64,000 nt of DNA from Spirometra erinaceieuropaei. Lineage: Eukaryota > Platyhelminthes > Cestoda > Diphyllobothriidea > Diphyllobothriidae. Positions within the stretch are counted from its first letter, which is position 1. Every line of letters starts with the position of its first letter. Position numbers and translations under genes: made by a program. The stretch covers positions 43,218 through 107,217 of the forward strand of contig CACRXP010000984.1 in assembly GCA_902702965.1 (NCBI GenBank). The letters run 5' to 3'. Positions 42,635 through 53,817 of the stretch are shown piece after piece. The notes below the pieces were generated by a model. The model saw only the letters and a list, made by a program, of their open reading frames with translations, was not told the DNA's origin and did no database searches.

Positions 42635-44367
42635 CTGCAAAAATGACAAAGAAATTATTTATGTATATATATATATATACAAATGATAAATGACGTGTTC
42701 ATAAATTAGAATCTCTGCTATAGTTCCTTAACTGTGTCCAGGCTGCTCACTGACCAGTTTCGAATTATGTTGAAAATATGAATGTGTCAGAAATTAATGC
42801 TGGGGCGTTTATGGGGATGACATCTTCTGAGCCTGCCTTTAATTGAAAAGATAACAGCGGAGATTTGATAAAATAATTCTGGCCATCATGAAAAACTACG
42901 TACACCAATGCTCGGAGAGCAATTTCTACCGTAAGGAGCACTTATGTGAACAGAAATTGCGTGGCCTTATCATGTGTGGCAACATAACGACCATCACTTT
43001 GACTAAACAAATTCAATTTATAAAACTTCAAAATAAATTATTAGTCTGTAGTTCACGTAGGCAGGCTGAACAGATTAATTAACTTACTTAGGAAGATGAT
43101 AAGTATACGATGTAATTTACGGAAGTTCTTATTGGCGAGACAAGGGTTTTTATTAGAAAGGGTCACAATTTTCCGCGAACTGTTAATAGCGTCCGCGCAC
43201 GGCCAAAAAGGACTACTTAGGTAGTAGGCCTTTTATCTATCGTTTGGGATATCCTTCGTAGTTAAAATTTACTGTTCCGAAAACACCATAAATATATTAT
43301 TTTATTTACGCTTTTGGTAGCAGAACATGCCTTCATAAAATTTTACAAACGAAGAAAGCCTATATTTTGGTTTTAAAAGTATTTTTTTACTCCCAATTTA
43401 TTCTGAACTGCATCTCCGTTCGCCTTTGCGTTTACAGCTTCCTGTCCGCAGGTCGTGTCTTCTCTGTTTGGAAGAAATGTACATCCCTCCATGTCATCGC
43501 AAAAGTACCATAAAGGACAAATGAAATTTTGCAACTGATGTAGACTATGATGTGTGCTTAATGGGGACATTATTATTAAATTAACTCGAGAAAAATTATT
43601 TTGGTGCATTTTCCTGCAAAATATTTGACAATTTATACGGGTATCGAAATCTAATAGTGAAAATTCATTCTCTCTAAGTAGTCTTTTCCGAACGAAAGCG
43701 ATTTTTGCAGACAACGGAAAAGAAGTGTATTTGAATGCTAACACACTTGCCTGTCCGGCATATTCCTGGATTAGGCGATTAAGCATTTAATACTACAATT
43801 CAGTGGAGTGGTCCGTCCGGATCGAAAGGGCATTTTAGAATGTCGGTTAATACTTAATGGGATCGGACACTAACTGTAATGTTTGATTGACAACAAACGA
43901 AAATGTTTTAGAATAAGTGTTTGACTGAGAGTGTTAACGTATAATTTTGGCGTATCTAGAGGCTTCTTAGTTTACTGTCTAACCACTGCTGCAACAAAGC
44001 TTGTATTGCCTGACCGGGATTTGCGCATGTCATAAAAATAAAAGGATGCTGACCAGTGTTTGGTGCAAGCTGCCTAATCTAATACAATCGGCTATCCTAA
44101 CGAGCACTTCCAAACAGGAAAAGGTCCACATGCCAGAGAAGTACAGGGTTTTCTAAAATAGGACTTTTTAATAATCTTTTCAGTACGTCATACATCTCCT
44201 ACTGTTGGGTTTTGCATAGAAATCATGTTTCTTCATTTTTTTTAAATTTCTCTGATTGGACACTTTTGTGTTGCAGAACATTGCTTCTATATCCCCCCTT
44301 CGTCTTCTTCCAAATTGTTAGCTCTCATTCCATGCAACAACGGTGTGGTAATAAATAGTAAACTCAC
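42635..44367 (-). other. Intron of the FN3 gene
   Basis: A short TA tract lies at about 42660-42680. A 137-residue minus ORF at 43373-43786 shows no FN3 features or usable splice frame, and I do not call it. Confidence 0.5.
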
Positions 44368-44649
44368 CGGGCTTTGCGGTCGTTATGCTCATATTATTCG
44401 TTAGGAAGGAGCACGTGCCGGCATTTGAGCAAGATTTCGTCACAATATTGTATGCAGTGTCCGGTTGAAGATTTTGCAGAGTGCATTCCTTTAAGTTGGT
44501 GCCAACACACTGTTGCTGAGTAAGTGTTTTGTCCACGGGCATTGCGTAAACAAACGTGAATCCCACTCGTTGCAGTTCATTGTACGGCTGCACCCAACTC
44601 ACATACGCTGTCGTTTGCGTTATATTTGTGACCTGAACTGACTCCGCAC
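44368..44649 (-). CDS. FN3 domain exon (94 codons)
   Basis: Acceptor GATCACCTAG at 44650 and donor G-GTGAGTT at 44367, phase 1-1, 282 bp. It reads AESVQVTNITQTTAYVSWVQ at the start, with LQNLQPDTAYNIVTKSC later. The cysteine pairs are C-x7-C (CVGTNLKEC) and C-x5-C (CSNAGTC). Sequons NIT and NMS are consistent with an extracellular, glycosylated domain. Confidence 0.82.
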
Positions 44650-46295
44650 CTAGGTGATCAGCAAGCGCATAATTATAGACAATGGTCAGTTTGTATGTGA
44701 CTATAAAAGGGGGAGTTGAAGAATAAGTACTTATTATGGTCCTTACTTGAAAGAAACCGATGCGAATATAAAAGAGCAATTGATCGAACATAATAATTTA
44801 TAGTGTTGTTAAGCGAAGCGCTTCCCAATCCCACATACTCAGATGTTATTAGAGCTACCACGTTATTCACGTTCGATCATTATCAGTCGGAATTAGGGAG
44901 ATAGAGTTATTGGGTCAGATTTGTTTATGTAGTCCCACCGGAAGCAAACAAACCCCAGCCACCTGTAATACGAGAGCAGTGGTAATAGGGGTTTTTACAG
45001 GTCGGGCCGGGGTTCGCACAGACGATGAGGTCAAGTAGTTGTATGCAAAAGAAAAGCAATGGAGGGTGCACGGTTGTACTTTGATTGGTTTAGAAGTAAG
45101 TGCCCTAACCACTAAGCCTACTCTCCAAAAATAACCCCTAACCAGAACACTCAATACGTATTCCCACCCCGGCAGGATTGTCTCCATTATAGGGTGGCAA
45201 CATAACCATATCTTACCAGTTATTGCACGCTAAAACCGTGCATAAGCTGGAATTGCGTTTGCCATCTAAAATACGTTATACTAATATGGTGAATTTTATC
45301 ATTTCCAGTAGATTCCTGAGTTGAGAATTTTGCAACAAATATAAAAAAAGCTTCCCTGATAATCTGTAGTATACAACGGCAGCTGTGCATTTGTATAATC
45401 CCGATGAACGTATGTCAAAATAAAAATAGTTGACCTGCTAGTACTTAAACGTTTGTCCACTTGCTCGGAGATTTATGAGATCATTCATATTTGTAACTTA
45501 AAATTTTGTTAGTGTGCCTTTCCGAAAACTTCTACATCTTTTAATCCTATTGGTTTTAGCGCTAAATTATTTTATGTTATTCTGGTGTTATGCATACGTG
45601 CACGATTATAGGAGTAGCCTTCCTTCTGAGAACTGCTTGTCTCAAAAAACTCACAAATGGGCATCAATTTGTGTCAATCTACATTATTTTCGTGTTCATT
45701 CTTAAACTATATGTATTCATTTAAATTGTCTGAGGGTGTGTTGTAGTACTTTCACCAGGTCGCTTTCATTGCAGCCTTATGTAAAATATGTGCATTGGAT
45801 TAATATCCCATATTTTGAGACTTCTCTAGATGTCCTATAAAGAACCGCTTTTAGAATTCCACTGTCTTTTACCATCTGACTATGCAGAAACTTTTGTCAG
45901 AATATTCTACGGACGATAAAATATTCTAAATTTAGACGCATTTCTGGGTTTTATCGGTAAGTGAGTCTATTTTCTAATCTGTTCGTTTTAATGAGATTCA
46001 ACGATTAACAGTAATTTAATCTTGTTGGGAGTAACACGACTCAATTCGGTCTTCGATGGCCACTGTTTTACGAAACTTGCATAACATTATCTCTCTACTG
46101 CAGTGAATAATCAGATTTGAAAAAACAATGCATTCCAACGAACAAAAATTACTGCCACAGTAATTGGAACCCACCTAGATATCTTTTAATCATAAAACGG
46201 ATACAGCTCTATCTTCTGTAATCTATAATAACTGCAGCGTGATTAGCTTATCAGCCGTAGCAGACTTATTTTGATGGTATAAAACAGTTTATTAC
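44650..46295 (-). other. Intron of the FN3 gene
   Basis: Contains the tRNA-derived SINE relic at about 44930-45190. Otherwise nothing recognised. Confidence 0.5.
44930..45190 (-). mobile_element. tRNA-derived SINE relic in an FN3 intron
   Basis: On the minus strand an A-box-like TAGGCTTAGTGGTTAGGGC (complement of about 45100-45119) is followed by ACTTCTAAACC, an Arg(TCT)-like anticodon segment. A B-box-like GTGCGAACCCC lies well downstream, so the tRNA part is interrupted or decayed. It resembles the heads of copies a and b in A box and anticodon loop but not in body. Confidence 0.4.
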
Positions 46296-46577
46296 CTTTG
46301 AATGATGAAAATGCGTTGTTGGAACGCAGTTTAGTACAACTGCTCCCCTTGCACACGTCAAAATTGAGCGTATACATTTCGGATGACTTTAGTCCACTGA
46401 ATGTGTGATTATACTCTCTTTCACCGACAGCAACACGCCACTTGCCCTTCGATCCAAAGAAATTGTCGTAGCGCACTTCAAACTCGTCAGCGCCATCGGC
46501 TGTGACGTTCAGTGTCGTGCGCCAGGTGACGTAAACTCTGTGATCATCCAGACCAGAGGAGTAAAGCACATCCATTT
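46296..46577 (-). CDS. FN3 domain exon (94 codons), variant cysteine pattern
   Basis: Acceptor TTCTACCTAG at 46578 and donor G-GTAATAA at 46295, phase 1-1, 282 bp. It contains MDVLYSSGLDDHRVYVTWRT (B-strand Trp), FEVRYDNFFGSKGKW, and LKSSEMYTLNFDVC. The F-G loop pair is present as C-x4-C (CKGSSC). The D-E pair is absent: both cysteines are lost together, replaced in REYNHTFSGL. The NVT and NHT sequons fit an extracellular domain. Confidence 0.8.
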
Positions 46578-47448
46578 CTAGGTAGAAAAACAACTTTGGA
46601 TAGCAAATTCGAATATTTATTGACTACATGCCATGAATAGTCCACCTTGGTAATCGGTTTCCTTCTCGTGGTTGACTGAGATTCGGTTTTTGTTGTCATA
46701 ACCATGTTCCCACTAGTCTGTCTAATCCTGAGGCTATAGTTTAGAGCTACCATAAAGGCTTCATGTTTCAATGAGCAAGATAGTTTAAAAATAACCATTG
46801 TGATTGAAGATTAACTTTAATCCTCTTCTCTATTGTTTAAGACAAGGAGTCTTATAATAATCAATTCATGTTCAAGCGTTTTGGACTTCGATTCGCATCA
46901 GGTAGTTACGAGGTAGTAGGCGAGAGATCCAGATTAGGTTTTGCTTACCTCGCATACATACACGATGCCCGTTTACTCAGGCGTGTTCAATAAATGTATG
47001 ATATTTTGAATTTTTTGAGCAAGCCGTAAAAGATGTTGGAGTCGAATTGCATGAGAAGCACTTGATGAATCTGCTTTAAAACGGCCTCAAAAACATACAA
47101 GGGCAGGCTTGTCTCATTTCGACAATTAATAACAAATAACCGGAGTATGTTATAAAGACGCTGAATTAAAACTGACGCTAAATTATATCCGTTAGCAGGA
47201 ACCAAATACGAGGCTTGATGTTACCGATTTTCCACATTTCCCAAAATAGCGGAATAGTTGAGCAAATAGAGTAGTAGATAACTGGCTTCGGTCAATTTAG
47301 GCATAGGTGGCTGAGTAGGCGTTTTTAAACTGCTTGTTGTGGGCCTATCAAACCAGTAACTGATAAAAAATCACGGTCGCAAGTTTTTATCAAAGCGGCC
47401 AAATTCCAAAGCAGAATAAGAAGGCCAGAGGACCTCAGGTTGGCTTAC
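46578..47448 (-). other. Intron of the FN3 gene
   Basis: Nothing recognised. Confidence 0.5.
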
Positions 47449-47745
47449 CTGGCGTCCCAGTTTCAACAACAACCGGGGTCCCCTCTGAGCACAGAAGACT
47501 ATCACGATTGCAGCCGAATACGCGAAAATTGTATTTTGTTGCGGGCACAAGTTCGCCCACTTTGCAGAGGGTGTACGAAATTGGCGGAAAAAATTCGCAA
47601 CCACGCCCGTAGCTTTCAAACCCGGTGACAGGTTCAAGGGTAGCAATGTAGGCATACAAACCCGAATTTTTCGCCTCTTTCTCAACGTCGAAAGCTATGT
47701 CCAGACCGTTATCGTAGACTTGGTTAATGGACGGATTTTTTGGCG
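47449..47745 (-). CDS. FN3 domain exon (99 codons)
   Basis: Acceptor CTCCGTTTCAG at 47746 and donor G-GTAAGCC at 47448, phase 1-1, 297 bp. It encodes APKNPSINQVYDNGLDIAFD, then YAYIATLEPVTGFES, C-x10-C (CEFFPPISYTLC), LVPATKYNFRVFGC and C-x6-C (CNRDSLLC). The B-strand Trp is replaced by Phe. Confidence 0.8.
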
Positions 47746-49457
47746 CTGAAACGGAGAGATTCCAGTGTTAATATTGGACAGTCGCTACTCAGGAGTTGAA
47801 ATGATTTCTCCATCATGTGTACTTGTTCGATTTATAGGATCTGTCATACAGCGGCTGCAGCAATTTATGCGACGTTAGCTGGTGGTTTTTGACACGATCT
47901 AATGCCCCGAACTCGGTTTGTCCACACTTGCAACTTTGCTTAGGTGATGGACAAACCCCAGGTTAATTAATGCTTGTTTCTTGAATTGATTTTATCCGGA
48001 CACTCAGATAGTTAAAAAAGAAATAGTGGAGTAGAAATTCGGAATAGTATTTTATGTTTCTTAGGCTTCCGGTTATAAATAAACCATAATCAAAACTAAT
48101 AACATGTGCAATGTCACCAGTTAACTGGCCGCTGGACCATCAACCATCCAGCTCCTCCGCTGACAGAATTACGCCATTTATCGCATCTTTTAAAAAAATC
48201 AGAGCCACTTCCTTCAATCTCGTCTTTCTGTCATGCGTTAGATTGAGCTGAGCGGCAAATTTGTGATCACCTAGCTTTTTAAATAAACCATTTGGCACAA
48301 ACTAGCTCTATTATTTACTTCCTTAAGGAAAACGCGTAGCAGTAAATGGTTAGCGTTTTGCAGTGATTATGCATTCAATTGCGTTTGGCAACCCACATAC
48401 CAGGTTGAATGGTAAGTAGTACTTAAACGTATTAAAAATAGGCATTTCTTCCCAAACATGTTCGGAAAAAAATTATCTANTTTGCTTTCGTTTTATGAAT
48501 GCTAATTCTGGACTTAATGCTGTGCGTGAAAAGTACGCCTTCGGCAAATGAAGCTACTTGGAGGACTACTAGCAGTTCTTAGCAAATTACACAGCAGTCT
48601 AAATACAATGCGTTGCGTGCGCCCATCAGACTTCTAAGTGACACGATGCCTTCGTGTTTTTAAAGGTGTTGCCTCTTTGGATATTCGCACGAAAGAACCC
48701 AGAAACGTTAAATTTTGTGGAGCACTCTAGATGCCACTACCAGTAATCAGTAGAGAATTTTAAATATTTCAAAGCGTACTAATGCTTTTAAATTTTCATC
48801 TATTGTGGCATTGTTCAAAAACGTCTTACTTTACAAAGATAAACGTACTTGATTCTACGCCCGCGACTGCTGGGCTTACCACTTTAACTGGCTTAAACAT
48901 TTGTTTTTTTGATACCAGGTCGGTATCAGTAAGGAAGTATGTACTGTTTTATGAACGTTCACCGCCACAGGAGGGAAAGAAGTGTTTTTTTACCCGAAGT
49001 AAATTATACCAAAGTATTCGTTGAAGTTATATGAGACTTTTTCATGGGATCACGTTGTGCTATTATCCGGACAAGTTGGCGAACTTTCTAGGTGAAGCAT
49101 GTTGTGTAGGTCAAGTCACTAGCCCAATATCTGAACGAAATATGAAGCAGAATTAACCATGGAATCACCAAAAAACACAGTATCTGTTATTCTGCACAGT
49201 CAGTAGATCGCAACTGCGAATTTTTTATATGCAAATAATACTAGTTTTCAGATCTAATCTATGAACCCTCGGAAAAACCAGTGTCGGCATTCGCATTCTT
49301 TACTAAAAATGTATCAAATTTTGGAAGGACCCTTTGCAATATTATTTATTTATCTATTTAAGAGCAACAGCGAATCTTAAATAGCTATGATCTAGCAATT
49401 AAAACTGTGTTCAAAGTGATCTCTTTAAGCAAATCCTCAAAGTGATTTACGTCTTAC
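47746..49457 (-). other. Intron of the FN3 gene
   Basis: Nothing recognised. A single N occurs at 48480. Confidence 0.5.
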
Positions 49458-49721
49458 CTCCAGGTCTCGTCCGAACACTGAGATTGTTGCCGTACGCAAC
49501 ACAAATCTCATCTTGAGTGCAGGCCTCTAGAGCAACCAGGTAAGTGGAATTAGGCAGAAGTTGCGAAATCACACATGAAAGCTTATTGTCCTTTAAACCC
49601 ATTGTGCAGCTCTTTTTATTGCCTTCCTGTCGAACGATAAACGCCTTGAATGTGGCCGTCAATGCATCCGGAGGATTCATTGTGACTACAATGTCATAGC
49701 TTTGTCCGATGGCTTCAAATG
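49458..49721 (-). CDS. FN3 domain exon (88 codons), 5'-most found
   Basis: Acceptor TGTTATTCAG at 49722 and donor G-GTAAGAC at 49457, phase 1-1, 264 bp. It reads AFEAIGQSYDIVVTMNPPDA, then FIVRQEGNKKSC. The pairs are C-x10-C (CTMGLKDNKLSC) and C-x5-C (CTQDEIC), with LLPNSTYLVALEAC between. Sequons NST and NLS are present. More exons, including a signal peptide, must lie upstream in the gene, since the acceptor is phase 1. Confidence 0.8.
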
Positions 49722-52700
49722 CTGAATAACAAAAGTAAAATAATTTGAGCTGTAAATAATATACCGCGGACAGTCTGAAAAACTGGCTGCATACATTGTA
49801 CTTGATTTAACATAAATGGCCTTTTTAATTAGCTTTATTCTTTTTTTAAAACGTATTTTTTTGGACCTGGTGCTGATTCAAATGTACTTACTTTCATATC
49901 TTTTTAATCAACGAATACTGTAACAAGCATGCAACGGAGAGATTCACTTGTGTCATGAGAATTTTGCGCAAATTTGTATAACAAAAATCCCTTTTATATT
50001 ATCCCATTGTTTATATTTTTATACCACTGTAACCATCAAGGAACACAAATCAAGTCGGTCAGTGCGGGAGGGTTCGCCTTAAACTTATTTGGTGGTGCAG
50101 CATAGTAGCATATCACTCTCATTGTACAAATGCATCATTATTATTGACATTGAAAATTTGTTTTTAATAAGATTTGTACCTACCTGTAGCTTTGATGTTC
50201 TCCCCAGTGTAAACTCCTGCCTTTCTTCTAGATAACATGTATAGAAAACATGTTTGAAATGTGGAGTTTTATAAAGGTATGCTTAAACAGTCCGAGTGAA
50301 ATAGTGTGATTTTGGCTAACACTGATATGCCTAAAACATCGGGCTGTTTAGGTATCTCCAATTCTGAAACCCCTAGGGTACCTTGTAGGAGTGCTAAAAG
50401 GTATTCTACAATACGCCAAAGGCAAACAACAGCAAATTCTGCCAGATGGCATCAAATATTTTTTTGTCAAAAGTTTGTTGTCTCAGACTTTATGATACCA
50501 CGCAGGGCTACTTGTCAGTATAGCATCGCTTGACTATGTGAATATGAAATGTGATCGGAACCTATTATTTCCTTCTCAAAAAAGCCGCAAACAGATGCAG
50601 CTAATTATGATGTAAGCAGGCCTTGCATGATAGCATGTTACCGTGCAGTCCTTTACTTATATTTAAAGTACTTGGAGAGTATGCTATTAAAGTGTCCCAT
50701 TGCAAAATAAAAAAACTCTGTATTATGCTGTTATGATAAAAAATAAGCAAGTAGACCCCAGTTAGTTGGCATCGGTGAGAGAATGTTCAAGAAGAGTTCT
50801 ATTTTAATATGCAGCTTTTAAAATAAAACGTGGCAAATCTTGCGGGACATTTACTCACTAAATATAGACGTAAACGAGTAGTTGAGAAATAAATATTTTA
50901 CAGATGGGTATACAAGTTGTGCAAACGGTTGAAAATCCTCAAACATACAGTAAAAGTGATAGGCGGAATGAGGGTTTTTTTATTTAGCTAGCCTGTAGAA
51001 AATAGTACTTGAATAAATGACTCCCCGATATTTTTAAAGTTGTTTGCCCCTTAGCGATTGTGCCATTGGTGTTTGTAAACACCATGTCCGGAGTCCCAAT
51101 AAAAGCACATATTCTGTGCACATTCTTGCGCAATTTTAAGTAAGCGGGCTCAGAATTTTGTGTTGGAAGACAATGCGGGCTTTCAAAGAAAGCATTTATG
51201 CTTGTCAGATATATTCGCAACTTAGATTGATGTAGTAAACTTAGCTTAGACTAGTAAAAAAATTAATCACAGTTGAACGAATGTGTCTATATATATTTAA
51301 ATCGCCTATATAGGGATACTTTTATAACAGAAGTTAAGGAACCGCTGATTTATTAGCTTATGCCCAAATTGTAGTCCGCGTATTATCTGATATTATTAAC
51401 TTCAATTCTTGTCTGCATTTTTGTTTCAGAATATCTGCTAAACCGTTCCCTATTCGTTTGGTCAAATTATGCAAAACTGCATTCATTCGCACAAAAGGCT
51501 ATTTGTAGTGAATTGCCTGACTTAAATGCATGTAAATAAAAATCTGTACTCACAATAATAAGCTAACTTATTATTGTATATGCAGATTTTTATTTTAAAT
51601 GCATCTACATGATTATACTTCATGTGTAAATCAATGGGTGAGGTGTATCGTCAAGACGTTCGATAAAAAGCAGCGTGCACGGTGGTCTGAATGGGAATTT
51701 TTTAGTTTGTAATCCAGAATGTGATCTTTTCTCTATTCTACTAAGGATGTTCTTACATGTGTTAAGATGGCCTGCTAAATTAGTCTACTCTGAATTCTGA
51801 GCAGACCTGACGATGATAAACGGACACTGTTTGGTTGGAGTAATAATGTAAATGATTAGAAAAATTTACAAAATATTGGTATATATGTTATAGATTATAT
51901 ACATAGTTTGACGTACGCTTCAGCCAGCTTGCCTACCGACACACTCGGTTCGCCATCGCAAAAACTAGCTGCAAATAAAATATTCTAATAAGAATTTTCT
52001 CAGGACCATTACTGACAGGACTAATTGTGTTTGTAAAATTAAAAAGTATTTTAACTTTTACCGCAGTCAATAATGTATTGCTAAAATGTCTCGATGAAGT
52101 GGCATATATGCATATATGCCACATTGTGCTACTGGATTTTGACTTCGAATATTCGGCGGCATATGCCACGGAGTCAAAATCTAACTATCGAATTATATTT
52201 GTATGTTCAGTTATATGCTGTCATGCACATTACCTGCGCATAGAGTACTAAGTAACAAAAACTGAATGCACGAGCGCACGCCCATTCCCATAGGTTGTTT
52301 CCTGCGAAATGATCTACACAGTCAGGTTTTATATAGATGACCACTCGTAACCTCGTCTGCCAATTTAGAAAAACAAATGTTTGTTTGACTAGGAAGGATG
52401 AAAAAATGAATATAATTAGAAGTGTTCATATCTTACAACGTTTCCGATTATTGTGTCCCAAGGCGGCATCTTGATAGTGCTCTGTCATAGGTCGTGTTAC
52501 ACGCAACCGGAATAACATTTCATGCACTAAACAGTAGCTGAGGAATATTTCCCAATCGTCGGGAACTTGTTTCTAAAGTATAGCGATTTAATCTATCTAC
52601 ACCAGAACGACTGAGTTGGATGTGATCCAGGGGTCAGCAAAAAATTAGCATCAAAGTGCTGAAGGTAGACGAACAAAACTCAATTACCATATCGGATAAC

Positions 52701-53489
52701 TTGGTATTCTGCACCCAAATATCCATCTGACAAGACAAAGGTGTTTTCTTTAGTAAGGCACTATCGTCGAAATACTCGAGGATTACGATTAAAGCACAGT
52801 GGACTCCTTAGAGCAAATTTCCGACAAGTTTAAGTCACAAACTGACGGTACAGTACATACGAATATGACAGTAGCGCGCCAGGAGTCATTCACCCTCCAG
52901 GTTAACTAAACCTGCCATACTCGCGAATGCTGAAAAGGACAAACTAGGATGAAGCTGAGGGAACCTTGCTACGAACTAACGGAAGAGCTGTCGTTGCTTC
53001 CCTAAAATGTCTTTACCACTCGATATCAGCTTAGGGCCAGCGCAGTTAAGACGCTCGTTTATAATCCTGCATTTGGAAGGGGTGTTCTAGCTCTGTGTTC
53101 ATTTTTGCAGGACAACAGTTCTAAAAGTATCCAGTCCGAAGCCAGTGGGCCATGCACAAATTTTGGATCTGCAACTTTAACACAAACACAAATCCTCCCA
53201 AGCTTGACGCGGCGTCTTACATGAAAAAGTCACATTGGCAGTGAACCGACGCAACGCAGGTTGCAAAATCAGGAATTCGGTTTAAGATCTTAATCAGAAT
53301 AGTGTTGCAAAGTTTGTTCTGGATCCTAAGTCATATGGTCAACCAAATGGTTGCGCAAAATGCTGACATTCTTCGCCGAAAATTCACGCTAATTTACAGG
53401 CTGTGGGGTTTGTCACTGTTTATAAAAGCTTTCCACTAGGAAATCATAGTCATGTCGTGAAGTGGCATTACTGCATTGGACCCTAAAAT
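49722..53489. other. 5' intron or flank of the FN3 gene, nothing firm
   Basis: A possible 44-bp minus-strand exon ends at a GTAGGTAC donor near 50185, but its phase does not fit the phase-1 pattern, so it is not called. A near palindrome at about 51535-51605 (AATAAGCTAACTTATTATTG) sits in AT-rich sequence. Confidence 0.4.
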
Positions 53490-53496
53490 CATTCTA

Positions 53497-53532
53497 TAAT
53501 AATAATAATAAGAAGAAGAAGAAGAAGAAGAC
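53497..53532. repeat. (AAT)n(AAG)n microsatellite
   Basis: Plus strand AATAATAAT then AAGAAGAAG. It is likely the 3' tail of the minus-strand CR1-like element. Confidence 0.8.
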
Positions 53533-53817
53533 GAACTCCTAAGATAAAGGAATAAAAATATAGTTGATGTTGGTTTTTATGGTTTGGAGGGTTCAGGAAA
53601 AAAAACTGCTGGCGCAACCTTTCGACCGTCAAGAAGGGGAAGGGGGTTGCACGGTATCGGAGATTATCGGACATCAATTCCTTTCATGAAGTTGGGGATA
53701 GTCAAAGTAGAGGCGTTAGGGAACAGCTGGTGAGACCGCCCATAGCGTTCAGTGACCATTAACACCATCGCTACGGTAGAGTCGATCAGTGAATTCAGCA
53801 CCCAAAATTTGTGGGAG

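Noticed and set aside
43373..43786. A 137-codon minus ORF in an FN3 intron
   Set aside because: No FN3 pattern, no paired splice sites in frame, and no recognised domain.
50180..50245. A 44-bp FN3-gene exon with a GTAGGTAC donor
   Set aside because: Its phase does not fit the phase-1 pattern of the other exons, and no domain is encoded.
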